From Acidobacteriota bacterium (GTDB lineage: Bacteria > Acidobacteriota > Thermoanaerobaculia > Multivoradales > JBCCEF01), in contig JBCCHV010000046.1 in assembly GCA_039028635.1 (NCBI GenBank), forward strand, positions 1-52,287: a DNA stretch of 52,287 nucleotides, in the 5' to 3' direction. The notes beneath the pieces were generated by a model, which was not told where the DNA came from, did not search any database, and saw only the letters and a program-made list of their open reading frames with translations. A program made the position numbers and the translations under genes. Of the stretch, positions 16,867 through 25,264 are shown in pieces (position 1 is the first letter of the stretch; each line of letters starts with the position of its first letter).

Positions 16867-17392
16867 GGCGGCCCTAAGTCCACCTCCCCCCAGGCGTCCC
16901 TCGCCCTTCTCAAGAAAGGAGCCGTCTAGGCCCTGGTGAGCGAGCACGGAGCGCAGATGTCTGAGCGCCACAGACAATCCCGAAGCCACCAAACCAAAAA
17001 CACCGACCACCCCATCGAAGCCAACAACAGACGCGCGAGTTCCGAGCACCGCGCACAGCCACCAGGGACTAGACGGCGGCCTTCAGGCATCGTCCTTTGC
17101 AGCAGGGCCCTCGACACAGGGGCTCAGCCGGCGGCCCTAAGCCCACCTCTACCAGGCAGCCCTCCGTAGTTTCCAAGAAAGGAGCCGTCTAGGCCCTGGT
17201 GAGCGAGCACGGAGCGCAGATGTCTGAGCGCCACAGACAGTCCCGAAGCCACCAAACCAAAAACACCGACCACCCAATCGAAGCCACCAATAGACGCGCG
17301 AGTTCCGAGCACCGCGCACAGCCACCAGGGACTAGACGGCGGCCCTCAGGCACCGTCCTCTGCAACAGGGCCCTCGACACCGGGGCCCAGCC
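16867..17392. repeat. 263-bp tandem duplication, each unit with an inverted-repeat core
   Basis: Two nearly identical 263-bp units (16867-17129 and 17130-17392), with a partial similarity to the unit start near 16811. Inside each is a 157-bp core (16921-17077 and 17184-17340). The core is bounded by an 18-bp inverted repeat, GCCGTCTAGGCCCTGGTG and CACCAGGGACTAGACGGC, with one mismatch. An internal TGTCTG/CAGACA hairpin follows. Minus-strand frames across it are open (60-120 codons), but unit-to-unit changes are not silent in any frame, so coding is unlikely. The cores are MITE-like; no target-site duplication is visible. The rest of 16765-17453 shows no gene. Confidence 0.8.
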
Positions 17393-17453
17393 GGCGGTCC
17401 CGCCAAGGAACCGTCCGCCCACGGGACCATGAATCTGTTCAGAAAAGGAAAAG

Positions 17454-18521
17454 CTAAGAACCGTCGAGGGCCGCCAACCACTCCTTGATACCCCGGTCCA
17501 ACCGCGACCGATCGCGATGCCGCGCCAGCGCCGCCTCCACCAACCGTCCAACCAAAGCCCCCAACGGCACCCCCGAAAGGCCCCAGAGCCGCGGATACAT
17601 CGAAATACTCGTAAAGCCCGGCAGCGTATTGATCTCGTTCAGCCAGAGCTCCTCGCCCTCGAGAAAGAAATCCACCCGCGCCATGCCGTGCCCCCCCAAC
17701 GCCGCAAAGGCCTTCACGGCGCAAGCTCGCAAACGCTCCGCCACCCCATCGGGCAACGGCGCCGGCGCAATCAGCTCTGCCGCGTCGGTCAGGTACTTGT
17801 CCTCGTAATCGTAAAAATCGCCACCGGGGACGATCTCCCCCACCACCGAAGCCTCCAGCTCCGGATACCCCAGGACCGCACACTCCAGCTCACGACCGGC
17901 GACACCGCGCTCGATCACCACCGCCTCGTCGAAGCGCCAGGCGAACTCGACGGCGACGGCGAGATCCGCCGCCTCCACCACCTTGCGAATGCCGACGCTC
18001 GAGCCGCCGACGGCGGGCTTCACGAACCAGGGTGAACCGAGGCGCCGAGAGCGTTCCGCCACCGCGGTCGCCGACTCGCCTCGGCGCGCCGACTCGTAGT
18101 CGACCACCGGGACTCCCGCCGCCGCCAGAATGCGCTTCGCCGCCAGCTTGTCCATGGCGACGGCGCTCGCCGCCACGCCCGCCCCGACGTAGGGCAGATC
18201 GAGCATCTCGCAGAGTCCCTGGAGGGTGCCGTCCTCGCCCCAGGTGCCGTGAACGATTGGAAAGATGACCTCCGGCGGCGAGGCGAATCGCGCCGCCAAC
18301 GAAGGAGCGATCGCCTCCCCGCTCGGCGCGATAGCCTCGATCTCGCCGGCCAGAGCCGCCGCCGCGACCTGCGGCGAAGCCCAGCTGCCATCTTCGGCGA
18401 TCGCCAGCGGCCGCACCACGTAGCCGGCCGCCTCCAGCGCCTGGGCGACCGTCCGCGCCGAGCGCACCGAAACCCGGTGCTCGACACTCCGGCCGCCGAA
18501 AACCAAACCGACCTCGGTCAT
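17454..18521 (-). CDS. ddl: D-alanine--D-alanine ligase
   Basis: 355 aa. ATP-grasp enzyme making D-Ala-D-Ala for peptidoglycan. Motifs are VGLVFGGRSVEHRVSV, FPIVHGTWGEDGTLQG, WFVKPAVGGSSVGI, ARVDFFLEGEELWLNEINTLPGFT and SMYPRLW. Of three clustered ATGs the one at 18519-18521 (MTEVGLVFGG) is chosen because GAGGAGG lies 5-6 nt upstream. Separated from serA by about 100 nt. Confidence 0.95.
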   Translation of the reverse strand: MTEVGLVFGGRSVEHRVSVRSARTVAQALEAAGYVVRPLAIAEDGSWASPQVAAAALAGEIEAIAPSGEAIAPSLAARFASPPEVIFPIVHGTWGEDGTLQGLCEMLDLPYVGAGVAASAVAMDKLAAKRILAAAGVPVVDYESARRGESATAVAERSRRLGSPWFVKPAVGGSSVGIRKVVEAADLAVAVEFAWRFDEAVVIERGVAGRELECAVLGYPELEASVVGEIVPGGDFYDYEDKYLTDAAELIAPAPLPDGVAERLRACAVKAFAALGGHGMARVDFFLEGEELWLNEINTLPGFTSISMYPRLWGLSGVPLGALVGRLVEAALARHRDRSRLDRGIKEWLAALDGS

Positions 18522-18620
18522 CGTCATCCTCCTCGCTCCCACGATGGCTACCGCCGATGGCCAAAGGATGGCACAACCGTGGCAGCTCCGCGGTCCTGAA
18601 AGACCAACGGGCGAACCGGC

Positions 18621-20198
18621 TCAGCGTCCCAGATCGATCTGCCGCACCGCCTCCACCTGCGCATCCGCCAGCACCCGCTCGAGGACCTCCGCCGGCACTT
18701 CGCTGTCGATGCGCAGCACCGCCAGCGCCTGCTGATTGGCCCGGTCCCGGGCCAGGTGGATGTCGCCGATGTTGACGCTCGCCTCGCCGAGGAGAGTGCC
18801 GAGACGCCCGATGACCCCGGGCACGTCGGCATTGCGCACCAGCAGAAGGCGGCCGTGGGGGCGGAACTCGAGGCGCTGATGGTCGAGGAACACCACCCGC
18901 GAATCGCCTTCCCCGAAGAAGGTTCCGGCGACCTGACGGGTGCCCTCGGTGCCGCGCACCTCGACCTCGACGAGCTGCGGATAGCCCATCGAGCCGCTGT
19001 GAACCGAGCGCACTACCTCGATGCCGCGCGAGGCCGCCACCCGCTCGGCGTTGACGAAGTTGAGGGACTCGCCGAGGAAGGGCGTCAGGGCTCCCTTCAA
19101 GACCGCCACTCCTACCGGTAGCTGGAGATTTTCTTCGACCCCCCAGAAGCGCACCTCGATGCCTTCCAGACCGCCATCGAAGAGCGACCCGGCCAACCGC
19201 CCGAGGCGCTCGCCGAGGGCGAGATAGGGCTCCCCTCGCACCCCGGTCGAGGCGAACGGCAGGTTGACCGCGGTCACCGCCAGAGAGCCGCCGAGGGACT
19301 CGAGGATCATGTGCGCCGTCTGGGTCGAAATGCGCTCTTGCGCTTCGCGCGTCTGGGCCCCGATATGGGGCGTCACCACCACCTTGGGATGCTGCACCAA
19401 GGTGAGGTCCTCGACCGGCTCGCGCGAGAAGACGTCGAGGGCAGCACCGGCGAGGTGCCCCTCGTCGAGCACCTCGACCAGGGCCTGCTCGTCGACCACG
19501 CCGCCGCGGCCACAGTTGATCAGCAGAGCGCCCTGGCGCATGCGCCGCAAGCGCTCACCGTCGAGTAGATGGCGGGTGGCATCGGTCAAGGGGGTGTGCA
19601 AGGTGACCACGTCGCTGCGCTCGAGCAGCTCGTCGAGATCGAGCAGCTCGACCCCCAGGCGTTTGGCCGCCTCGTCCCCGAGGAACGGATCGTAGGCCAG
19701 AACCTCCATCTCGAAGGCCCGGGCCCGCGCCGCCACCCGCTGACCGATGCGCCCGAAGCCGACCACGCCGAGGGCCTTGCCGGAGAGCTCCACGCCGACG
19801 AACTTCTTGCGCTCCCAGGCGCCACCGCGCAGCGAGGCGCAGGCGTCCGGAACCCGCCGGGCGAGGGAGAGCAGCAGGGCGAAGGTGTGCTCCGTCGCCG
19901 AGATCACGTTCGCCGTCGGCGCATTGACCACCAGGATGCCACGCTCGGTGGCGGCCTTGACGTCGACGTTGTCGACGCCGATGCCGGCGCGACCGACCAC
20001 TTTCAGGCGCTTGCCGGCATCGAGCAGGTCCGCCGTCACCTGGGTCATGCTTCGCACCACCAGGGCGTCGAAGTCCGGCAACAGCTCTGGCAGGCGATGG
20101 CGCTCCTCCGCCGGCAGCAGGTGAACGTCGGCGCCGGAGTCACGCAGAATGGCGATACCCGCCGGGTCGAGGGGGTCGGAGATCAGGATACGGTACAC
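18621..20198 (-). CDS. serA: D-3-phosphoglycerate dehydrogenase
   Basis: 525 aa, the long form with an intervening domain and a C-terminal ACT domain. First step of serine synthesis: NAD-dependent oxidation of 3-phosphoglycerate. Motifs are VVGRAGIGVDNVD, the NAD site GVVGFGRIGQRVA, LLINCGRGGVVDE, and catalytic His in VTPHIGAQTREAQ. The ACT region (RLLLVRNADVPGVIGRLG...) suggests serine feedback. GTG start with AGAGGA upstream, 12 nt after the aminotransferase stop. Confidence 0.96.
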   Translation of the reverse strand: MYRILISDPLDPAGIAILRDSGADVHLLPAEERHRLPELLPDFDALVVRSMTQVTADLLDAGKRLKVVGRAGIGVDNVDVKAATERGILVVNAPTANVISATEHTFALLLSLARRVPDACASLRGGAWERKKFVGVELSGKALGVVGFGRIGQRVAARARAFEMEVLAYDPFLGDEAAKRLGVELLDLDELLERSDVVTLHTPLTDATRHLLDGERLRRMRQGALLINCGRGGVVDEQALVEVLDEGHLAGAALDVFSREPVEDLTLVQHPKVVVTPHIGAQTREAQERISTQTAHMILESLGGSLAVTAVNLPFASTGVRGEPYLALGERLGRLAGSLFDGGLEGIEVRFWGVEENLQLPVGVAVLKGALTPFLGESLNFVNAERVAASRGIEVVRSVHSGSMGYPQLVEVEVRGTEGTRQVAGTFFGEGDSRVVFLDHQRLEFRPHGRLLLVRNADVPGVIGRLGTLLGEASVNIGDIHLARDRANQQALAVLRIDSEVPAEVLERVLADAQVEAVRQIDLGR

Positions 20199-20210
20199 GT
20201 CGATGGTCCT

Positions 20211-21305
20211 CTAGGCTGACCACACAGGGTCCGCCAGCAATTGGTCGAGAGCGGCCAGCAGGGGCTCGAGATCCGTCGCACGGACCTCCCCCATGTGGCC
20301 GATACGAAAAGTCTTCGGCTTCCATTGGCCATAGCCACCGGCGACGGTCCAGCCGTCTTCCGCCAGGCGCCCGAGGAGCTGGCGCGGAGTCCAGCCGGCG
20401 GGTGCTTCGAGGCAAGTCACGGTCGCGGACCGTACGCCGTCGGCGGCGGCCAGGGTCAGCCCAGCACGGCGTGCCCAGGTCGCCACCTGGCGCGCCAACT
20501 GGCGGTGACGGCGCCAGCGCTCCTCGAGCCCTTCGGCGCCGATGCGAGCCAGTTGATGCTCGAGGGCATAGACCACGGACACCGCCGGGGTGGTGATGGT
20601 GCCACCGCCGCGATGCTTGTCGGCATAGCGCAAGAGATCGGTGTAAAAGCCGCGGTGGGGCAAAGCCCGACAGCGCTCGAGGGCGCGCGCCGACAGACTG
20701 ACCAGGGCTAGCCCCGGCGGCACCGCCAAGGCCTTCTGCGAGCCCGTGACGACGACGTCGAGGCCCCAGCCGTCGACCTCCACGGGAGCGCCACCGAGGG
20801 AAGAGACGGCGTCCACCAGCAGAAGGGCGTCACTTTCCTCTCGCACCACCCGGGCAATCTCCTCGAGCGGGTTCATCACCCCGGTCGAGGTCTCATTGTG
20901 CACCACCGTGACGACATCATAGGAACCCCGGCGCAGGGCTTGGCGCACCAGCTCCGGATCGATGCCCTGACCCCAGGGGACGGCCACCTGGTCCGCCGCC
21001 TTGCCCAAGCAGCGGGAGATTTCGAGCCAGCGCTCGGAAAAGGCGCCACCGGTGAGGTGCAGCACCTTGCGCTCGACCGTCGAGACGATGGCGCTCTCCA
21101 TCATCAGCGTCGAGCTACCGGTCGCCACCACCACTTCGCCGGCGGTGCGGAACACCCGCTGCAGTCCTTCGGCGACGGTGGCGTAGGTCTCCTGAAAGGA
21201 CGGCGAGCGGTGTGCCACCACCGGTTGCGTCATGGCCTGCCGCGCCGCCTGCGGGACATAGGTCGGGCCGGGGAGAAAGAAGCGAATGGGCTCTACCGGT
21301 TCCAT
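20211..21305 (-). CDS. Class V aminotransferase (probable phosphoserine aminotransferase)
   Basis: 364 aa. PLP fold-type I, alanine-glyoxylate/serine-pyruvate aminotransferase branch. Start FLPGPTYVPQAARQAM, VVATGSSTLMMESAI, HNETSTGVMNPL, LLVDAVSSLGG, and the PLP lysine in TGSQKAL (Lys191). Adjacent and co-oriented with serA (12 nt), so it most likely converts phosphohydroxypyruvate to phosphoserine, replacing the canonical serC type; this is inference from context. ATG at 21303-21305 starts MEPVEPIRFFLPGP; the upstream frame to 21404 looks non-coding. Confidence 0.88.
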   Translation of the reverse strand: MEPVEPIRFFLPGPTYVPQAARQAMTQPVVAHRSPSFQETYATVAEGLQRVFRTAGEVVVATGSSTLMMESAIVSTVERKVLHLTGGAFSERWLEISRCLGKAADQVAVPWGQGIDPELVRQALRRGSYDVVTVVHNETSTGVMNPLEEIARVVREESDALLLVDAVSSLGGAPVEVDGWGLDVVVTGSQKALAVPPGLALVSLSARALERCRALPHRGFYTDLLRYADKHRGGGTITTPAVSVVYALEHQLARIGAEGLEERWRRHRQLARQVATWARRAGLTLAAADGVRSATVTCLEAPAGWTPRQLLGRLAEDGWTVAGGYGQWKPKTFRIGHMGEVRATDLEPLLAALDQLLADPVWSA

Positions 21306-21419
21306 CGGACCTTCGGGCTGAGCGCCGCGCCGGCGGGTGCCGTCACGGAGCGAGAGTTCAGAGGGTGGGACGATCGCCGTCGCGAGTCTGGAAGATTTTC
21401 GCATGCCGCACCGCGGCAG

Positions 21420-21842
21420 TCAACGCGACCGGGGCCACGGCCGGGGTCGTCGCAGGCGCGCCGCCAGTGCCGCCGACGAAAGCTCGTGGGTCTCCCCGGC
21501 AGCCTCCACGCGCCAATCCCCTTCGGCCTCGCCGGCGGCCAGCAGCGGCATGTCTTCGCCGCCTCGGACCAGCACCAAGACACAGCCCAGGAAATGCTCC
21601 CGCAGCAGGTCCCGAAGCACCGCCGGACCGCGCCGCCCCTTGACCACCACGGTACGACCGTCGGTGACCTCGACGGCGCGATGGACACCGGCAGCGACCG
21701 CTGCCTCGAGGGCCGGCGGCGGACCCGCGGAGGCGGTGAGGTCCAACCAGCCGACCCGCATCCCAGCCGCCTCGAGATAGGCGAAGAGCGCTGCGTAGGA
21801 AGCGCTGGTCCCGGCGACGGCGAGCAGGTGCGGAGTCTTCAC
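21420..21842 (-). CDS. Conserved-looking orphan, 140 aa
   Basis: I do not recognise a family. The ATG overlaps the namZ stop by 4 nt (ATGA), supporting real, coupled translation. The N-terminus MKTPHLLAVAGTSASYAALFAYLEAAGMRVGWLDLT reads like a small Rossmann-type or acyl-carrier-like alpha/beta start. Then comes VVVKGRRGPAVLRDLLREHFLGCVLVLVRGGED, predicted alpha/beta. No signal peptide or membrane helix is obvious. The C-terminus is Arg-rich (LRRPRPWPRSR). Lies between namZ and the aminotransferase gene. Confidence 0.6.
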   Translation of the reverse strand: MKTPHLLAVAGTSASYAALFAYLEAAGMRVGWLDLTASAGPPPALEAAVAAGVHRAVEVTDGRTVVVKGRRGPAVLRDLLREHFLGCVLVLVRGGEDMPLLAAGEAEGDWRVEAAGETHELSSAALAARLRRPRPWPRSR

Positions 21843-23026
21843 GCCAGGTAGCTTCCGGGACCTTCGTAGAGCAACAGATCGCGCCGCTCCTCGACAAAGG
21901 CCGCCTCGTCTCGCTCCCAGGAGGCGAGCCAGCGGTCGAGAGCCTCGCGATCACCGCCTTCGATCGCCCGGCGGCAGCGATCGTCGCCGGTCAAGAGATC
22001 GATCGCCGGCACATCGCTGACGAACTCGTAGGGCGCCTCCCGCCAGCGGAACTCCGACGGCGAAGACTCGCGAAATGCGGCCAACACCTCGACCCCGACG
22101 CGCAGAGGGCGAAAGGCCTGGAGATCGCTCACCACCAGCTGCAGGCCACCGCAGGCGACCCCGGCATGCTTCTGAAACTGCGGTCGAAAATAGACCGGCA
22201 GAAAGCGCACCCCCGGAAGACCGCGCAGGTTGAGGCGCTCGCTGAGGCCGACCGGGTCGATCCAGGGCGCGCCGGCGAGCTCGAAGGGGCGGGTGGTGCC
22301 GCGACCTTCGGAGAGCTCCGACGCCTCGAGCAGGCACATGCCGGGATAGACCGCCGCGGTCATCAAAGACGGCATGTTGGGCGATGGCGCCACCCACGGC
22401 CGACGCCACGGCGTGTCGCGTCGCCAACCCTCCATCGCCCAGACCTGCCAGCCGCCACTCCAACGACGGCGGCGAGCTTCGAGGCGAAAGATCTCACCCA
22501 CCGTCAAACCGTGCCGAACCGGCATCCGAAAGGCGCCCACGAAGGACTCGAAGCCGGCCTTCAAGGTCGGCCCTTCGACCACCACCCCACCGAGGGGGTT
22601 GGGCCGATCGAGCAGCCAAACTTCGCACTCCGCCTGCAAGGCGGCCTCGGCGGCCCAGACGGCGGTGGCGGCGTAGGTGTAGTAGCGGCTGCCGACGTCT
22701 TGCAGATCGATCAGCAAGAGATCGATGCCCTCGAACATCTCCGGCACCGCGCGCAGGGAGTCCTCACCATCGCCGTAGAGAGAGATGGTCGGCACTCCGG
22801 TCCAGGGCTCACGGCCGCCCTCCGCCGGCACCATGTCCTGCTCGATACCGTGGTAGCCGTGCTCCGGACCGAGGAGCAGTCGCGGCGTCATCCCGCGACG
22901 TACCAGGGCGAGATGAGCCGGCTCCCCTTCGAGGGTGACCGAAGCGCCGTGGGCGAGCAGGGCAAAGGACCGGCCGCCAAGCTCCCCCGGCGCCAACAGC
23001 AGGCGATCGAGACCGGTCAGCATCAT
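21839..23026 (-). CDS. namZ: DUF1343/NamZ-family exo-N-acetylmuramidase
   Basis: 395 aa. Family members (DUF1343, NamZ of Bacillus) release N-acetylmuramic acid from peptidoglycan fragments. Motifs are LLLGPEHGYHGIEQD, LIDLQDVGSRYYTY, LLDRPNPLGG, PSPNMPSL and EGRGTTRPFELAGAPW. No clear signal peptide, so it may act in the cytoplasm on recycled muropeptides. The start overlaps the moaC stop and the end overlaps the orphan gene start, so moaC-namZ-orphan form a coupled operon. Confidence 0.9.
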   Translation of the reverse strand: MMLTGLDRLLLAPGELGGRSFALLAHGASVTLEGEPAHLALVRRGMTPRLLLGPEHGYHGIEQDMVPAEGGREPWTGVPTISLYGDGEDSLRAVPEMFEGIDLLLIDLQDVGSRYYTYAATAVWAAEAALQAECEVWLLDRPNPLGGVVVEGPTLKAGFESFVGAFRMPVRHGLTVGEIFRLEARRRRWSGGWQVWAMEGWRRDTPWRRPWVAPSPNMPSLMTAAVYPGMCLLEASELSEGRGTTRPFELAGAPWIDPVGLSERLNLRGLPGVRFLPVYFRPQFQKHAGVACGGLQLVVSDLQAFRPLRVGVEVLAAFRESSPSEFRWREAPYEFVSDVPAIDLLTGDDRCRRAIEGGDREALDRWLASWERDEAAFVEERRDLLLYEGPGSYLA

Positions 23027-23538
23027 GGCCGTTCGCCCTCCGGTGAGTCGGCCTCGCGGGAGTAGGTCCCACTACGCCCACCGCTCTTGTGCTCGAGGCG
23101 CAGGTCCGTGATCACCGCCTCCCGCTCGACCGCCTTCACCATGTCGTAGAGGGCCAGGGCCGCCGTCGAGCAGGCCGCCAAGGCCTCGATCTCGGCGCCG
23201 GTACGGGCGGTGGTGACGACCCGGCTGCGCACCCTCACCGCGCCCCGCTCGGGATCGGAGTGGTCCCCGTCCTCGGGAACGATCTCGATCTCGACCTGAT
23301 CGAGCGGCAGCGGGTGGGCCAACGGCACCAGATCCGCGGCGCGCTTGGCTCCCTGAATTCCGGCGATCCTGGCGACGGCGACGGCATCGCCCTTCGGCAG
23401 ACGGTCGAGGCGATCGAGGGTCGCTCGCGACATCAAGACTCGACAGGAGGCCTCGGCGACCCGTCGAGTGATGGCCTTGGCCGAGACATCGACCATCTGC
23501 GCACGACCTTCCGAATCGAGGTGGCTGAGCTCACTCAT
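23023..23538 (-). CDS. moaC: Cyclic pyranopterin monophosphate synthase
   Basis: 171 aa. Second step of molybdenum cofactor synthesis, converting the MoaA product into cPMP. Family hallmarks are MVDVSAKAITRRVAEA, GIQGAKRAADLVPLAHPLPL (catalytic Lys and His region) and TGAEIEALAACSTAALALYDMVKAVER (Glu/Asp/Lys cluster). No other mo genes in view. Divergent from the glycosyltransferase gene. Confidence 0.96.
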   Translation of the reverse strand: MSELSHLDSEGRAQMVDVSAKAITRRVAEASCRVLMSRATLDRLDRLPKGDAVAVARIAGIQGAKRAADLVPLAHPLPLDQVEIEIVPEDGDHSDPERGAVRVRSRVVTTARTGAEIEALAACSTAALALYDMVKAVEREAVITDLRLEHKSGGRSGTYSREADSPEGERP

Positions 23539-23622
23539 CGGGTGATCTTAGCCTGAAACGGTCGTCCCTGAAGCGACCGCCAGGGCGGGCCTTTTCGCGC
23601 CTCCGGCTCGGCCCCGGCGTGC

Positions 23623-23628
23623 TACGAT
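23623..23628 (+). promoter_or_regulatory. Extended -10 box of the TIGR04283 gene (probably leaderless)
   Basis: TGcTACGAT ends 9 nt before the GTG start; no ribosome-binding site is present. No recognisable -35. Confidence 0.5.
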
Positions 23629-23637
23629 CCGCCGCCA

Positions 23638-24318
23638 GTGCCAGCCCTTCGCCTCTCCATCATCATCCCGTGCCTCGACGAAGAAGGGGCTCTCGAACGT
23701 CCCTTGCAGATCGCCCTCGCCCAGGGCGACGAAGTGATCGTCACCGATGGCGGCAGCGTCGATGGCTCGATCGAGCTGGCCCGCCGCCTCGGCGCCGGAG
23801 TAGTGGTCGGCGGCGCCGGCCGTGGCGAACAGCTCCAACGCGGTGCCGCCGCCGCCAGCGGCGACATTCTGCTCTTCCTCCATGCCGACACCGAGCTGCC
23901 CCCGAACGCGGCCCAAGACATCCGGCGAGCGATCGTCGAAGGAGCCGTCGGCGGCGCCTTCCTGCTCACCTTCGACTCACCCCACTGGCTCCAGCGCCTC
24001 GGCGCCTGGCTGATCAACCGCCGCACCCGCTGGACCCGAATTCCCCTCGGCGACCAGGCTCAATTCGCCACCGCCGCGGCCTACCGCGAGATCGGCGGCT
24101 ACCGCGACTGGCCGATCCTCGAAGACCTCGACTTCGCCCGCCGCCTCGGCAAACACGGCCGCATCGCCATCCTGCCCGGCCCGGTCACCACCGCCGCCCG
24201 CCGCTACCGCCAGGGCGGCACCGTGCGCACCGTCCTGCGCAACTGGCTCATCTGGATCCTCTTCGCCTGCGGCGTCCCGCCAAAGCGCCTGGAAAAGCTC
24301 TACCGAAAAATTCGCTGA
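23638..24318 (+). CDS. TIGR04283-type family 2 glycosyltransferase
   Basis: 226 aa. GT-A fold: LSIIIPCLDEEGAL, VTDGGSVDGS, AAASGDILLFLHADTELP (DxD-like HADTE), GDQAQFATAAAY and LEDLDFARRL. These match the TIGR04283 group, which sits in arsenosugar gene sets in some bacteria; no such partners are here, so the acceptor is unknown. A hydrophobic C-terminal stretch (LRNWLIWILFACGV) may tether it to the membrane. GTG start at 23638 lies 9 nt after a -10 box. Confidence 0.88.
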   Translation: MPALRLSIIIPCLDEEGALERPLQIALAQGDEVIVTDGGSVDGSIELARRLGAGVVVGGAGRGEQLQRGAAAASGDILLFLHADTELPPNAAQDIRRAIVEGAVGGAFLLTFDSPHWLQRLGAWLINRRTRWTRIPLGDQAQFATAAAYREIGGYRDWPILEDLDFARRLGKHGRIAILPGPVTTAARRYRQGGTVRTVLRNWLIWILFACGVPPKRLEKLYRKIR

Positions 24319-24422
24319 AGGAAAGTCGAGACCTCGGCGCGGAGGAGACCAGCCCAATCGCGGAGGGGTGAATCCGACGCCACGAACCGAGACCTCGGTA
24401 ACCTGGACGCCTCTGAATTCCT

Positions 24423-24459
24423 GAAAAGCAAAAAGCCGTCTGCTAGTTAGCAGACGGCT
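24423..24459 (-). terminator. Intrinsic terminator at the end of repeat copy 4
   Basis: Perfect 11-bp stem AGCCGTCTGCT (minus) with loop AACT, followed by TTTTTGCTTTTC. A convincing Rho-independent terminator for the hup transcript, formed by the last stem of the repeat. Confidence 0.8.
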
Positions 24460-24602
24460 CCGAGCGCGACTAGCGCGAGGCAGCGCCGCAGGCGCTGAGG
24501 TCGGGGCGCACGGCGAGGGGTGAGGCCTGGCCGGCCGAACCGCACGACGTGGGCGTTCGCCCGGGCCTCGCAGGCGAGGGGGGCGCCTTGAGCCCCCCTG
24601 AA
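24427..24602 (-). repeat. Multi-hairpin repeat, copy 4
   Basis: Minus-strand element homologous to the three copies after purB. It begins TTTCAGGGGGGCTCAAGG, almost the same head as copy 1, with GGGGGGC/GCCCCCC. Then CGAACG/CGTGCG around CCCACGT (one mismatch), CAGCGCC/GGCGCTG around TGC, CTCGCGC...GCGCTCGGAG, and the final AGCCGTCTGCT/AGCAGACGGCT. It lies 3' of hup in the same orientation. Confidence 0.85.
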
Positions 24603-24781
24603 ACGAAAACCCAACGCCACAAGCCTCCCTCCGGACTCGAGGACACACGAGGTTCTCGGCAGAGAACCGCCGGGTGCGGCTGGAACTGGTAATTCAGGAG
24701 GTCAAGGGGCCCCGCAGCCGGACGCCGCTACAGGGCCTTTCTCCGCCGCCGGAGGAAGCAGATCAGAAAAAAGCAGAGAGA

Positions 24782-25063
24782 TCAGTCGTTGACGGAAGCT
24801 TTCAGGTCCTTCGCCGGCTTGAACTTGACGTTCTTCGAAGCCGGAATGGTGATGGTGGCGCCGGTCGCCGGGTTGCGGCCCTGGCGCTCCGCGCGCTCGG
24901 CAACGGAGAAGCTCCCGAAGGCGTGGATCGAAACCCGCTCGCCGTCGGAGAGCTGGTCGGTGATGGCACCGAAGATCACATCGAAGGCGTCGCCCGCCTG
25001 CTTCTTGGTCATACCCTCGACATCGCCCACAACCCTCTCGATAATTTCAGCTTTACCAGCCAT
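24782..25063 (-). CDS. hup: HU-family nucleoid protein
   Basis: 93 aa. Small histone-like DNA-bending protein. MAGKAEIIERVVGDVEGMTKKQAGDAFDVIF, the core HAFGSFSVAERAERQGRNPATG, and the terminal PASKNVKFKPAKDLK are classic. ATG at 25061-25063 with AAGGAGGA upstream. The promoter is near consensus, fitting high expression. Confidence 0.97.
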   Translation of the reverse strand: MAGKAEIIERVVGDVEGMTKKQAGDAFDVIFGAITDQLSDGERVSIHAFGSFSVAERAERQGRNPATGATITIPASKNVKFKPAKDLKASVND

Positions 25064-25108
25064 TGAACTCCTCCTTGGGATAAATAGTGACGGAACGTCC
25101 GTGGCGCA

Positions 25109-25137
25109 ACCATAAGCCAACAGAAAAGGCCTGTCAA
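25109..25137 (-). promoter_or_regulatory. Sigma70 promoter of hup
   Basis: Minus-strand -35 TTGACA (25132-25137), 17-nt spacer, -10 TATGGT (25109-25114), about 45 nt upstream of the hup ATG. Confidence 0.8.
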
Positions 25138-25264
25138 TCCAGGCTTCCTCGCCAATCGCCCAATTGATTAACGGCCAGGAAGGAAGGCCTTCCGGGGAAC
25201 TCTTCGGGACCCCGAGGTTTGCGCCCTGGCGCGCCTCGAAGGCAGGCCTGAATCGGTCCCGCCG

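Larger units (their letters stand above)
24319..24781. other. Convergent intergenic region with repeat copy 4
   Basis: 463 bp between the convergent glycosyltransferase and hup genes. It holds a small ACCGAG/CTCGGT hairpin (24386-24399), the fourth multi-hairpin repeat with its terminator, and about 175 bp after hup with no gene. Confidence 0.7.

Noticed and set aside
16819-17551. Small hydrophobic peptides (toxin-like) in the 263-bp repeats
   Set aside because: Several frames are open at once, and differences between units are non-silent in all of them; no ribosome site or promoter is clear.
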